Assembly: GCA_902362805.1 (NCBI GenBank)
Contig: CABIXY010000004.1
Coordinates: 496,001 to 560,000 of the forward strand
Length of the DNA stretch: 64,000 nucleotides
Source: Eubacteriaceae bacterium
Lineage (GTDB): Bacteria; Bacillota; Clostridia; Peptostreptococcales; Anaerovoracaceae
Direction: 5' to 3'
Shown here: positions 16,661 to 24,675 of the stretch, piece by piece
Numbering within the stretch: position 1 is the first letter of the stretch
Layout: each line of letters begins with the position of its first letter
Made by a program: the position numbers and the translations under genes
The notes under the pieces: model-generated
Database searches by the model: none
What the model saw: only the letters and a program-made list of their open reading frames with translations
What the model was told of the DNA's origin: nothing

Positions 16661-18658
16661 CTATCCCACAATCTTATAGTATTCTCTCGCTGTCACCGCA
16701 TAGACGATGGCGTAGATGACAGCAAAGACCACAAAGGTTCCTGCCGTGCAGAGCGCAAACAGCGGCACGTTATTCATGGCAAAGACCATCAGCAGACGCG
16801 TAATCATCTTAAACGCCGCCAGTATATGGATGCCTGCCATGATCAGCGGTATGAAGAATACCATCAGAACCTGTTTTCTTATGGTTTTCTTGACCTCGCT
16901 CTTGCTCATGCCTACCTTTTGCATGATTTCAAATTTGTCTTTGTCATAATAACCTTCCGAAATCTGCTTGTAGTAGATGATCAGAGCTGCCGCAAAGGTA
17001 AAGACGATGCCTAGGAAGATGCCCAAGAATAAGAATCCGCCCACTAGTCCCATAAAGTCTTTGCTGCCTTCCTGCTTACCTTCAATTCTCATCGATTCAT
17101 ATGGAAATTTCAAATCGTATACGGCATCCTGCATCTTCTTATAGCAGGCCGTCTTTTCATCGTCTGTGCCGTCCAAGTTCAGCACAAACTCCGTATTAAT
17201 CTGGCTGGCTCCATCGCCATAGGCCTTTGTCTGCATGTCGTTGATATCCATGAGCACCTGCCCATCGGCGACCACCAGATAGTTGGAGTCCGTCATATAG
17301 ACGGACAGATTCTCTAAAGTAAAGGAATCCAGCCGCTCTTTTACATGGAACTGCATGTCATTGATGGAAAAATCATCTGCTAATCCATTACCGTAAGAAT
17401 ATACGGCAACCTGATCTTTTTCTAAGTTCAGTTTTTTGCCTGAGATTTTCTCATATTCATCAGCAGTCACAATCGCGAGGGTTGCCACCCCTTCAGGTGA
17501 ACCGATCTTCTCGATGTCGCTGTGCGCACGGAAGTTGCTCCCATCTTTCAGGACAGAAAAAATCAGTGCCTCATAATCGTAATATCCTTCGATCTTACGG
17601 CCTTCTTCCTGGCAGACATTCTTCATGGTGTCCCCTACCAGCTTGCGATTCTCCGGGGTAATACGCTCCCCTTGACGCGGTGCCAGGGCAACGGTGATAT
17701 CTCCTTCATAACGGCTGTCGAGGACGTCGTTCATACCGGCATAGAGACTGACCGTACCGGATACCATGACTAGAACCATGGTGGACAGGATGCAGATGTT
17801 GGCAAGACCTACCGCATTCTGCTTCATTCGGTAGATCAGGCCGGATACTGCCGTAAAGTTTCCTGGTTTATAATAAAACTTGCGGTTTTTCTTCAGCGCT
17901 TTTAAAATTGCCACGCTGCCTGCCGTGAACAAGCAGTAAGTTCCGATGATGACCAAAACCACCGCCACGAAAAACAGCATGATCGCCGTCAGTGGTGATT
18001 CCGTCGTGATAGCAATATAGTAACCGACGCCCAGACAGATGACACCGATGATGGCCAGAAGCCATTTGGTCTTCGGTTCTTTTTCCCCCACATTGCCGCC
18101 ATAGAGAAGTTCAATCGGTTTTGCCAGATGAATGCTCATCAGATTGGTAATCATGGTCAGCAAAAACAGTACGCCGAAGAGCGCCAGGGAAATCACCACG
18201 GCGAGCCATGAGATTTCGATGCCGAATGGCGGCTCTGTCCCAAAGACCCAGCTGAGGAACAGGTGAACCAGCTTGCTAAATAAAATACCGCAGAGCAATC
18301 CCATGATTATAGATGAGACGGATATCATGATATTCTCAATGGCCAATATCTTACCAATGTGTTTTTTCTCCATACCCAGTATGTTGTAGAGACCGATTTC
18401 TTTTTTCCGTCTCTTCAGCAGAAAGCTGTTGGTATAAAACAGGAAGATAAAGGCGAAGATTCCCATGACGAAGACGCCGACCCCCATAATCATGGCCAGT
18501 GCATCGGACATCGTCCGAATGCCCTCACTGATGGATAGGAATGCGATAATGTAAAACATTCCTATAATACCGACGGAAGCTAAAAAATATGGCAGATAGA
18601 ACTTCCGATTATTTTTGATGTTATTGACTGCCAGCTTTAGTGAAAATGATTTACCCAC
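16661..18658 (-). CDS. BceB-like ABC transporter permease
   Basis: Membrane part of a Bce-type antimicrobial-peptide detoxification and sensing transporter, about 665 residues. It has the typical ten-helix layout: an N-terminal FYLPYFLASVGIIGMFYIIAF segment, FtsX-like helices, a large extracellular domain of about 230 residues (residues 285-520) and four C-terminal helices. The first lines read KSFSLKLAVNNIKNNRKF, standard for the family. I favour the GTG at 18658, which follows AGGTGG, over the GTG at 18670. It overlaps the ATPase gene by 8 bases and partners with the kinase and regulator upstream. Confidence 0.9.
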   Translation of the reverse strand: MGKSFSLKLAVNNIKNNRKFYLPYFLASVGIIGMFYIIAFLSISEGIRTMSDALAMIMGVGVFVMGIFAFIFLFYTNSFLLKRRKKEIGLYNILGMEKKHIGKILAIENIMISVSSIIMGLLCGILFSKLVHLFLSWVFGTEPPFGIEISWLAVVISLALFGVLFLLTMITNLMSIHLAKPIELLYGGNVGEKEPKTKWLLAIIGVICLGVGYYIAITTESPLTAIMLFFVAVVLVIIGTYCLFTAGSVAILKALKKNRKFYYKPGNFTAVSGLIYRMKQNAVGLANICILSTMVLVMVSGTVSLYAGMNDVLDSRYEGDITVALAPRQGERITPENRKLVGDTMKNVCQEEGRKIEGYYDYEALIFSVLKDGSNFRAHSDIEKIGSPEGVATLAIVTADEYEKISGKKLNLEKDQVAVYSYGNGLADDFSINDMQFHVKERLDSFTLENLSVYMTDSNYLVVADGQVLMDINDMQTKAYGDGASQINTEFVLNLDGTDDEKTACYKKMQDAVYDLKFPYESMRIEGKQEGSKDFMGLVGGFLFLGIFLGIVFTFAAALIIYYKQISEGYYDKDKFEIMQKVGMSKSEVKKTIRKQVLMVFFIPLIMAGIHILAAFKMITRLLMVFAMNNVPLFALCTAGTFVVFAVIYAIVYAVTAREYYKIVG

Positions 18659-19418
18659 GATTGCCACCACCTGTCTGCAAAACAGTCAGCGTGTCAGAAA
18701 TCTTGGCGAACATCTCCTCACCCGACATGTTGGCTTTGTAGATCTGATGGAATACCTCCCCGTCTTTGATAAACAACACCCGCTTTGCGTGGCTGGCAGC
18801 CTTTGTGCTGTGGGTAACCATCAGAATGGTCTGACCTTCCTCGTTGATCTCACCGAAGAGCCGCAGCAGGCCGTCCGCCGCGTTAGAATCCAGCGCCCCT
18901 GTCGGCTCGTCGGCCAGAATCAGCTGCGGGCTTGTAATCAGCGCCCGCGCCACTGCCGTTCTCTGTTTTTGTCCCCCTGATATCTCATAAGGATATTTTT
19001 TTAAAATGTCCCCAATACCCAGTTTTGCGGCAATAGGCTTCAGCCGTTTCGCCATCTCTTTGTACTGCTTTCCAGCCAGGACGAGAGGAAGGAAAATGTT
19101 GTCCTGAATGGAAAACGTGTCCAGAAGATTAAAGTCCTGGAACACAAATCCCAGATTATCACGTCTGAACGCGGAGATTTCTTTTTCTCTGATCTGGACG
19201 ATATTCTGTCCATTGAGAAATACCTCCCCACTGGTCGGCTTATCCAGCGCGGCCAAGATGTTGAGCAGCGTCGTCTTACCAGAGCCGGACTCACCCATGA
19301 TGGCCACGTACTCACCTTCTTCTACAGAAAAGCTGACGTTTGACAGCGCCTGTACTTGATTTCCCCCGAAGCGAGTGGTGTAAATTTTCTTTAAGTTTTT
19401 TACATCTAAGATTGTCAT
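18651..19418 (-). CDS. BceA-like ABC transporter ATPase
   Basis: 255-residue ATPase of the MacB/LolD type paired with BceB-like permeases. Walker A GESGSGKTTLL near residue 40, Q-loop FQDFNLLDTF, signature SGGQKQRTAVARAL, Walker [13 protein letters not shown]. It powers removal of the peptide antibiotic from its lipid target, and flux through the transporter drives the sensor kinase. It is preceded by two inverted repeats suited to its response regulator. Confidence 0.93.
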   Translation of the reverse strand: MTILDVKNLKKIYTTRFGGNQVQALSNVSFSVEEGEYVAIMGESGSGKTTLLNILAALDKPTSGEVFLNGQNIVQIREKEISAFRRDNLGFVFQDFNLLDTFSIQDNIFLPLVLAGKQYKEMAKRLKPIAAKLGIGDILKKYPYEISGGQKQRTAVARALITSPQLILADEPTGALDSNAADGLLRLFGEINEEGQTILMVTHSTKAASHAKRVLFIKDGEVFHQIYKANMSGEEMFAKISDTLTVLQTGGGNRG

Positions 19419-19467
19419 TTATTTGAACCCCTTTCTTTACCTTATGTGCTTATTCTAACAAAAAAGA

Positions 19468-19526
19468 GAATGTAAATCCTATACATTCCCTTACAATCTG
19501 CTGTTCAAATCTTACATTTTCGTAAG
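19468..19526 (-). promoter_or_regulatory. Two inverted repeats upstream of the BceAB-like operon
   Basis: GAATGTA-N7-TACATTC (19468-19488) and CTTAC-N6-GTAAG (19511-19526) sit between the kinase stop and the ATPase start. Paired TTAC/GTAA-type inverted repeats at this place are typical BceR targets; this suggests antibiotic-induced transcription of the transporter. Confidence 0.6.
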
Positions 19527-19528
19527 AC

Positions 19529-20524
19529 TTATTCGTAAACGCTCATCTCGCAATAATCCAATCCTAATTTTACCTTTGTTCCTTTTCCTACCTCTGATTC
19601 GATGGACATCGTATGTCCCAGCTTGTTCATCACTTGCCTGCACAGGTAGAGGCCGATTCCCGTGGACTTCTTGTCTTTGCGGCCGTTATATCCCGTATAT
19701 CCCTTGTCAAAGACTCTCGGCAGGTCCTCACTCTGAATGCCGATTCCCGTGTCCTCGATGATCAAAGTGTTGGGCAGATCCTCATCCATATAGATAGAAA
19801 TCTTTCCCGCATACGTATATTTCAGGGCATTGGAGAGAATCTGTTCGATGACGAAACTGAGCCACTTTTCGTCGGAGATGACCACGGCGTCCGTCTGCCG
19901 ATACTCCAGCGAGATTTTTTTCTTAATAAACGTGGTGGAATACTTTTTGACAGCCTCCCTGACGATATCGTCGAGAGGTTGTTTTCTGATGACGAAATCC
20001 GTGCTGTCGCTGCCCAGACGCAGATATTGCAGCACCATCTCCACATATTGTTCGATTTTGAACAGTTCCATAGCCAATTCATCCTTGGAGCGGCCGCCGC
20101 TTTCACTTTGCAGCAGAAGCCGCATAGCGGCAATAGGCGTTTTGATCTGATGTGCCCAAAGGGTGTAATAATCGATCATGTCCGTCATATTCCTGTCGTT
20201 TTTGGAAATAGCCTCCGCCGTCTTTTTATAGAGCTGCTGAATGATTTCCTGATACTGCTCCTCAATTCCGTTGGCAGCCTTGGGCATCTGCTCCGGTCCA
20301 TATTCGATTCGCGCTTTGATATCCATCAGATATTCCGCCTGCTGCTTGTACCTAAAATAGCTGTAGGTCATGAAGATGATGGCAAAGAAGATGCACAGCA
20401 GCATGGCGTACAGGCAGGCATCTATGGGCATATCGTACAGATAGGCAATCAGACAGAAGATTCCTAAATACAGAAGGAACAGCAGTATATACTTATTCTT
20501 GCTCTTGATATATTTTCCCAGCAT
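19529..20524 (-). CDS. BceS-like intramembrane-sensing histidine kinase
   Basis: 331 residues. Two N-terminal helices with almost no extracellular loop (KYILLFLLYLGIFCLIAYLYD, CLYAMLLCIFFAIIFMTYSYF) are the hallmark of BceS kinases, which sense through the transporter. H-box YTLWAHQIKTPIAAMRL, N-box QILSNALKYT, G1 DTGIGIQ and G2 STGIGLYLC are intact. It follows the regulator gene by one base, and phosphorylates it when the BceAB-like transporter engages its peptide. Confidence 0.93.
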   Translation of the reverse strand: MLGKYIKSKNKYILLFLLYLGIFCLIAYLYDMPIDACLYAMLLCIFFAIIFMTYSYFRYKQQAEYLMDIKARIEYGPEQMPKAANGIEEQYQEIIQQLYKKTAEAISKNDRNMTDMIDYYTLWAHQIKTPIAAMRLLLQSESGGRSKDELAMELFKIEQYVEMVLQYLRLGSDSTDFVIRKQPLDDIVREAVKKYSTTFIKKKISLEYRQTDAVVISDEKWLSFVIEQILSNALKYTYAGKISIYMDEDLPNTLIIEDTGIGIQSEDLPRVFDKGYTGYNGRKDKKSTGIGLYLCRQVMNKLGHTMSIESEVGKGTKVKLGLDYCEMSVYE

Positions 20525-20525
20525 A

Positions 20526-21197
20526 TCACTCCACCAGATATCCCATGCCTTTCTTCGTCTTGATAAAGTCCGATAATCCGCTTGCCTCCAGCTTTTTCCG
20601 CAATCTGGCCACGTTAACCGTCAAAGTATTCTCATCTACAAAGCTGTCTGTCTCCCACAGCTTGACCATGATATCGTCCCTGCTGACCACCTGTCCCTTA
20701 TTTTCCAGCAGCAGCTGAAGGATTTTAAATTCGTTCTTAGTCAGATCGATTTTTTCTCCCTCATAGGTCAGTGTCGCATCGCCGGTGTTCAGCATCGCGC
20801 CTCTGTGTTCCAGCACGTTGCCGCTGGTTCCAAAGTCATAAGTCCTGCGCAGCATGGCCTGGACCTTTGCCGTCAATACCGTCAGATCAAAAGGTTTTGC
20901 GATAAAATCATCTCCGCCCATATTCATAGCCATGACTATGTTCATATTATCTGAGGCCGATGAAATAAAGATAATCGGCACCTTTGACACAGATCTAATC
21001 TGCGTGCACCAGTGATAACCGTTAAAAAACGGCAGTCCGATGTCCAGCAATACCAGATCTGGCGAAAACTGGGCAAACTCCGCCATGACCTCTTTGAAGT
21101 CCTCTACACAGCGGGCTTCACAATTCCAGGTCTCTATGTGGTTTTTTATGGCATTTGCAATGACCATGTCATCCTCTACAATCAAAATCTTATGCAT
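20526..21197 (-). CDS. BceR-like OmpR-family response regulator
   Basis: 223 residues: receiver with DD pair (VEDDMVIA), phospho-acceptor in LVLLDIGLPFFNG and conserved Lys in FIAKPFD; winged-helix C-terminal domain (LTKNEFKILQLLLENKGQVV, VDENTLTVNVARLRKKL). First gene of the kinase-regulator pair; expected to activate the transporter operon through the inverted repeats at 19468-19526. Confidence 0.93.
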   Translation of the reverse strand: MHKILIVEDDMVIANAIKNHIETWNCEARCVEDFKEVMAEFAQFSPDLVLLDIGLPFFNGYHWCTQIRSVSKVPIIFISSASDNMNIVMAMNMGGDDFIAKPFDLTVLTAKVQAMLRRTYDFGTSGNVLEHRGAMLNTGDATLTYEGEKIDLTKNEFKILQLLLENKGQVVSRDDIMVKLWETDSFVDENTLTVNVARLRKKLEASGLSDFIKTKKGMGYLVE

Positions 21198-21212
21198 CTC
21201 TCTGACCCCTCT

Positions 21213-22142
21213 TCAGTTCTTCTCATATGCAGCTTCAATTTCTTTGATTCTTCGGTTCAGTTCCCTGTTGACTGGCACGTCGATACCGTGTTTTGCCGCC
21301 TTTGCCAAAACTGTGCCAGAAAACAGATCCACCTCAGAGTACCGCTTTGCCAGTCCGTCCTGCCTCATAGAAGGCATCCCATCTGGGTCCAGGGTATCTG
21401 CAAGTGTCATATATCCTTCCAGATCTTCCTCTCCTAAATGCACGCCTTCGGCGCGGGCGACGGCAATCACTTCCCGCATGGCGGCTTTCGCCATCTCCCT
21501 GCCGGAACCCTCCTCCTGTATCGTTCTATAGGTGCCCTCATTGACCATGATGACCTGGTTACACCCCACATTGAGCATCCACTTGCTCCACATTCTCTTC
21601 TTGATGTCTTCTTCCTCCGTGTATGGCAGGGACATCCGATCAAAAAAAGCCTCCACCCTGCGCAGATTTTCTAATTTCCGAGGGTCTGCATCAGGCACGC
21701 CGATGCGCAGCTCCCCCAAATTGGAGAATTTCAGCTTGTTGCCGATTTTGGTGGCATCCATGCCCTGGGCTACTGTATAGATCAGATGTTCCGGTCCGAA
21801 AATCTCCGCTAAAATTTCCTCACTGGAAATGCCGTTGAGCAGGGACAGAATCACCGTGTCTTCTGCCACAGACTTTTCTGCCAGTCTGGCTGATTCTCGC
21901 AGGGCATTCCCCTTGACTGCGAAGATCAGCAGATCAGCAGCTGCCTGCTTTCCGCCTTCTACCATGGTGAAGGAACACTTTTCTCCGTTGCAATATACCC
22001 CTTCCTTTGCAAAGCGCGCAGTTCTTTCTTCGTCTGCAACAAAGGTCACGCGATCTCGCCCCATCTTCTTTACAAAAAAATCTCCGTACAATATGCCAAG
22101 AGCGCCCATGCCTACAATCGTTACATTTTCAATCTGCTTCAT
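21213..22142 (-). CDS. panE: Ketopantoate reductase family protein (PanE/ApbA)
   Basis: 309-residue NADPH-dependent 2-dehydropantoate 2-reductase-like protein. Rossmann motif VGMGALGILYG near the start, LLIFAVKGNAL, LLNGI and the helical C-terminal domain with KRMWSKWMLNVGCNQ carrying the catalytic Lys and Asn. Pantoate is made for coenzyme A; paralogues with other 2-oxo acid substrates exist, and no other CoA gene is nearby, so the substrate is likely but not proven. It ends 15 bases before the BceR-like gene. Confidence 0.82.
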   Translation of the reverse strand: MKQIENVTIVGMGALGILYGDFFVKKMGRDRVTFVADEERTARFAKEGVYCNGEKCSFTMVEGGKQAAADLLIFAVKGNALRESARLAEKSVAEDTVILSLLNGISSEEILAEIFGPEHLIYTVAQGMDATKIGNKLKFSNLGELRIGVPDADPRKLENLRRVEAFFDRMSLPYTEEEDIKKRMWSKWMLNVGCNQVIMVNEGTYRTIQEEGSGREMAKAAMREVIAVARAEGVHLGEEDLEGYMTLADTLDPDGMPSMRQDGLAKRYSEVDLFSGTVLAKAAKHGIDVPVNRELNRRIKEIEAAYEKN

Positions 22143-22244
22143 ATCCTAAGTCCCTTTCTCTAGATGATAACATTATCATAATGGCATTTTTTATCCCTGT
22201 CAAGGCGTGGATGGTACAAAACCAACGCCACCAGGTGCACTATC

Positions 22245-22271
22245 AAAAAAGAGGGCCTAAGCCCTCTTCCA
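22245..22271 (-). terminator. Terminator after the 261-residue membrane-anchored protein
   Basis: Stem AGAGGGC / GCCCTCT overlapping the stop codon, followed on the minus strand by TTTTTTGATAG. Confidence 0.85.
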
Positions 22272-23057
22272 TCACTCTTCCATATCTCTGACCCGCGCTT
22301 CTGTAAAAATCATGACCGCAGAGATATTGCCGTATTGATTGAACCAGATATATGCGTTGTCTGCATATTCCAGGTTGTCCTTTATCTTCTGATACGTCGT
22401 CTTGGCAAATTGAATATTCTTGTTGACCTCTTTGTTTTCACTGTCCACAGTGATCTTCACTGTTTCACTATAGAATTTTACATCCCTGGCGAACTGATAA
22501 TTCTTGATAAAGCCCTCGAACTTCTCAGGCTCCTTTTCGTTGTAATTGATCGGCGCCAGCTTCATGCCGTTCTTGTTCATGGACAGAATCGTATTGGAGG
22601 ATGTGAAGCTGGACGGCTCCAAACCATCCAGGCTGGACAGGCTGGCATTATTATTATCGTAGCTCTGTTCCAAAACCATGATGCGCTGTACCTTCCCGGT
22701 GGTCGTCAGCCACATGCGGATGGATACCTCTCCTGCTTCGGTCTTTTTCTTCAAATCCTCTATAGAGGAATTCTTATAGCTGACCTTTGTCGTCTCATCG
22801 CCCTTTTCGTCAACCGTCGTGTCTATCTTCTGCAGGAAAACATCCACATCGTCCAGATATAGGTATGTATCGTTACCTGCGTTGCAGATTAAATTGTGGT
22901 CTTCGACACCTGCGCAAGTTGCTTCCACATCATAGCTGTCAGGGTCCAGTCCGCCAAGCAAATCCTCGCCTGAGCTGTTCTGGCTCCACAAATAAATCCC
23001 CCCTGCGACGACGACTAAAATCATCAAATAAACAATCGTTCTCACATTCTTCTTCAT
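22272..23057 (-). CDS. Membrane-anchored extracytoplasmic protein, unknown
   Basis: 261 residues. One N-terminal helix (TIVYLMILVVVAGGIYLW) without a lipobox Cys, then a soluble domain rich in Asp, Ser and Asn. There are two Cys (EATCAGVEDHNLICNAG), which could form a disulfide outside the cell. I recognise no family. It stands alone between its own terminator and the phosphoesterase operon, so no context helps. Start at 23057 follows AAGAGGTTAAGC. Confidence 0.6.
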   Translation of the reverse strand: MKKNVRTIVYLMILVVVAGGIYLWSQNSSGEDLLGGLDPDSYDVEATCAGVEDHNLICNAGNDTYLYLDDVDVFLQKIDTTVDEKGDETTKVSYKNSSIEDLKKKTEAGEVSIRMWLTTTGKVQRIMVLEQSYDNNNASLSSLDGLEPSSFTSSNTILSMNKNGMKLAPINYNEKEPEKFEGFIKNYQFARDVKFYSETVKITVDSENKEVNKNIQFAKTTYQKIKDNLEYADNAYIWFNQYGNISAVMIFTEARVRDMEE

Positions 23058-23167
23058 AGCTTAACCTCTTCCCGTTTTTAGTAATACACCTCTTTTATCT
23101 TTCTATTTCTTATATAATACTATCCTTATATCCCCTATTGCAACCCCCAAATTGACCTTTTTCGACT

Positions 23168-23995
23168 TTATTCGCCGGTAAGGTGAATGACTGCAACCTC
23201 CGGCCGATTGAGAAATCGAATAGGCACGGGAAAATTGCCCAATCCGCTGGAAACAAAGAGGTTCTTGTCTCCCATTTCGTACAATCCTTTGACGTATTTT
23301 TCCTTTCCATCCTTTAATTCAGGAAACCAGACACCGCCATTGTTAAATCCGCCCACAAAAGGCAGACGCACCTGGCCGCCGTGGCTGTCCCCACACAGGG
23401 AGAGATCGATGCCGAAATCTGCGAAGGCTGAAAAATTAGGGATATGCGCTGCCAGAATGTTGAAAATATCTTTGTTCAGGGTGAATTCGTTAGCCAGGTC
23501 AAAGGTGCTGCTGTAATACACATTGCTAATCCCATATAAGCGGACTTGCGTCTGCCCGACGGTGATATCTCTGCTCTCGTAATCTAATACATCCACGCCG
23601 GCAGCAGTCAGCTGTTCATCATAAGTTTCATTGTTGTCGTGCTCTCCATTGACAAAATACACAGGGCTGAATTTTGCTAAATCCGCCATCAAATCCACCG
23701 CAGTCTGCCTTCCCTCGTCGTCTCCAGAGGAGTACATGTCACCCGTTATGACGATAAAGTCAGGTCTGGCATCCTTTACCCGCTGAAGCAGCCGGCTGTT
23801 TCCCTGGCCAAAGACGGCACCGTGCAGATCCGTCAACTGTACAATGGTCACATCATCTTTGATCTCACTGCTTTCGATGGTCACCTCTGTGGTTTTTAAA
23901 GTGAATGTCCCTATATACCATATTGCCGCCAGAATCAGACAGTATATAAAAAAATTACGGATTCCGTGATGTCGCTTTTCTCTTCTCTTGCTCAT
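23168..23995 (-). CDS. Membrane-anchored metallophosphoesterase (YkuE/YaeI-like)
   Basis: 275 residues: basic start, one helix (FFIYCLILAAIWYIGTFTL), then a calcineurin-like phosphoesterase domain. Metal motifs: QLTDLHGAVFG, ITGDMYSSGDD, GEHDN, LAAHIPNF, and GDSHGGQVRLP. Relative to the usual GNHD and GHTHGGQ, this protein has GEHD and GDSHGGQ, so two metal-region positions are changed and activity may differ. Relatives act on UDP-diacylglucosamine or other membrane phospho-compounds; the substrate here is unknown. It overlaps the AlkD-like gene by 4 bases (translationally coupled). Confidence 0.85.
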   Translation of the reverse strand: MSKRREKRHHGIRNFFIYCLILAAIWYIGTFTLKTTEVTIESSEIKDDVTIVQLTDLHGAVFGQGNSRLLQRVKDARPDFIVITGDMYSSGDDEGRQTAVDLMADLAKFSPVYFVNGEHDNNETYDEQLTAAGVDVLDYESRDITVGQTQVRLYGISNVYYSSTFDLANEFTLNKDIFNILAAHIPNFSAFADFGIDLSLCGDSHGGQVRLPFVGGFNNGGVWFPELKDGKEKYVKGLYEMGDKNLFVSSGLGNFPVPIRFLNRPEVAVIHLTGE

Positions 23996-24675
23996 TTTAT
24001 TTTCAGACTGCGCAGATAGTCCTTCGTCTCCTTGTCAATTCTATAACTCTCTATGGCCTTTTGCAGGGATTTATTGTGCACCCACTTGTCCAGACGTTGT
24101 TCCTCAAAGAGCGGAATTGTGGATTGATATTGTTTGATCAGCGCAAAACTATAATACCACGCGATGGCCATATTTATGTAATACTCCTCGGTGTGAATCT
24201 CTGCCATAATATCCAGCATTTCTGCCCTGAAAGCATCCTCCAGAAAATACTGCAGCTGGGTCACGATGCCGTATCGCACCGTATAAACGTGCGTACTGTT
24301 CATCCACTCCAGCGTTTTGTCATACAGCGCATCCAGATCTTTTTTGAAGGCTTTCGGCGAAAAGGTGTCGCAGGTCGCCCAATTATTTATATAGGGAAGA
24401 AATTCCTCTGTCAGTCTCACAGCGTCGTCAAAAGTCTTAGCGATGTTTTCTATCAAATAGGCATGCAAATTGTTTTCCTCATAATATTTATGCGGCAGTT
24501 CTTTGAGAAATTCCTCACAAAAGGGTTCCTTTGCCAGTTCTTTTGCCAGCTTACGTAAAACCGGCGTGCGGACCCCGATGACCAATTCCTTATCGTGGTC
24601 GGGCATCAGTTTAGAATGGAAGTCTCTGTACTGCACATCCTGTAAAGCGAATAATCGCTCTTCTATGGTTTTCAT
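23992..24675 (-). CDS. DNA alkylation repair protein, AlkD-like
   Basis: 227-residue all-helical HEAT-like repeat protein of the AlkD family, DNA glycosylases for N3- and N7-alkylpurines. Family features: GVRTPVLRKLAKEL near residue 33, FLPYINNWATCDTF with conserved Trp and Asp, and a C-terminal helix-rich region. Length is normal. It is in a three-gene operon, overlapping by 4 bases with both the hybrid kinase upstream and the phosphoesterase downstream, an unexplained grouping. Confidence 0.85.
   Translation of the reverse strand: MKTIEERLFALQDVQYRDFHSKLMPDHDKELVIGVRTPVLRKLAKELAKEPFCEEFLKELPHKYYEENNLHAYLIENIAKTFDDAVRLTEEFLPYINNWATCDTFSPKAFKKDLDALYDKTLEWMNSTHVYTVRYGIVTQLQYFLEDAFRAEMLDIMAEIHTEEYYINMAIAWYYSFALIKQYQSTIPLFEEQRLDKWVHNKSLQKAIESYRIDKETKDYLRSLKIK

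Noticed and set aside
19613..20467. A 284-codon + strand frame
   Set aside because: Antisense to the BceS-like kinase; no ribosome site or recognisable motif.
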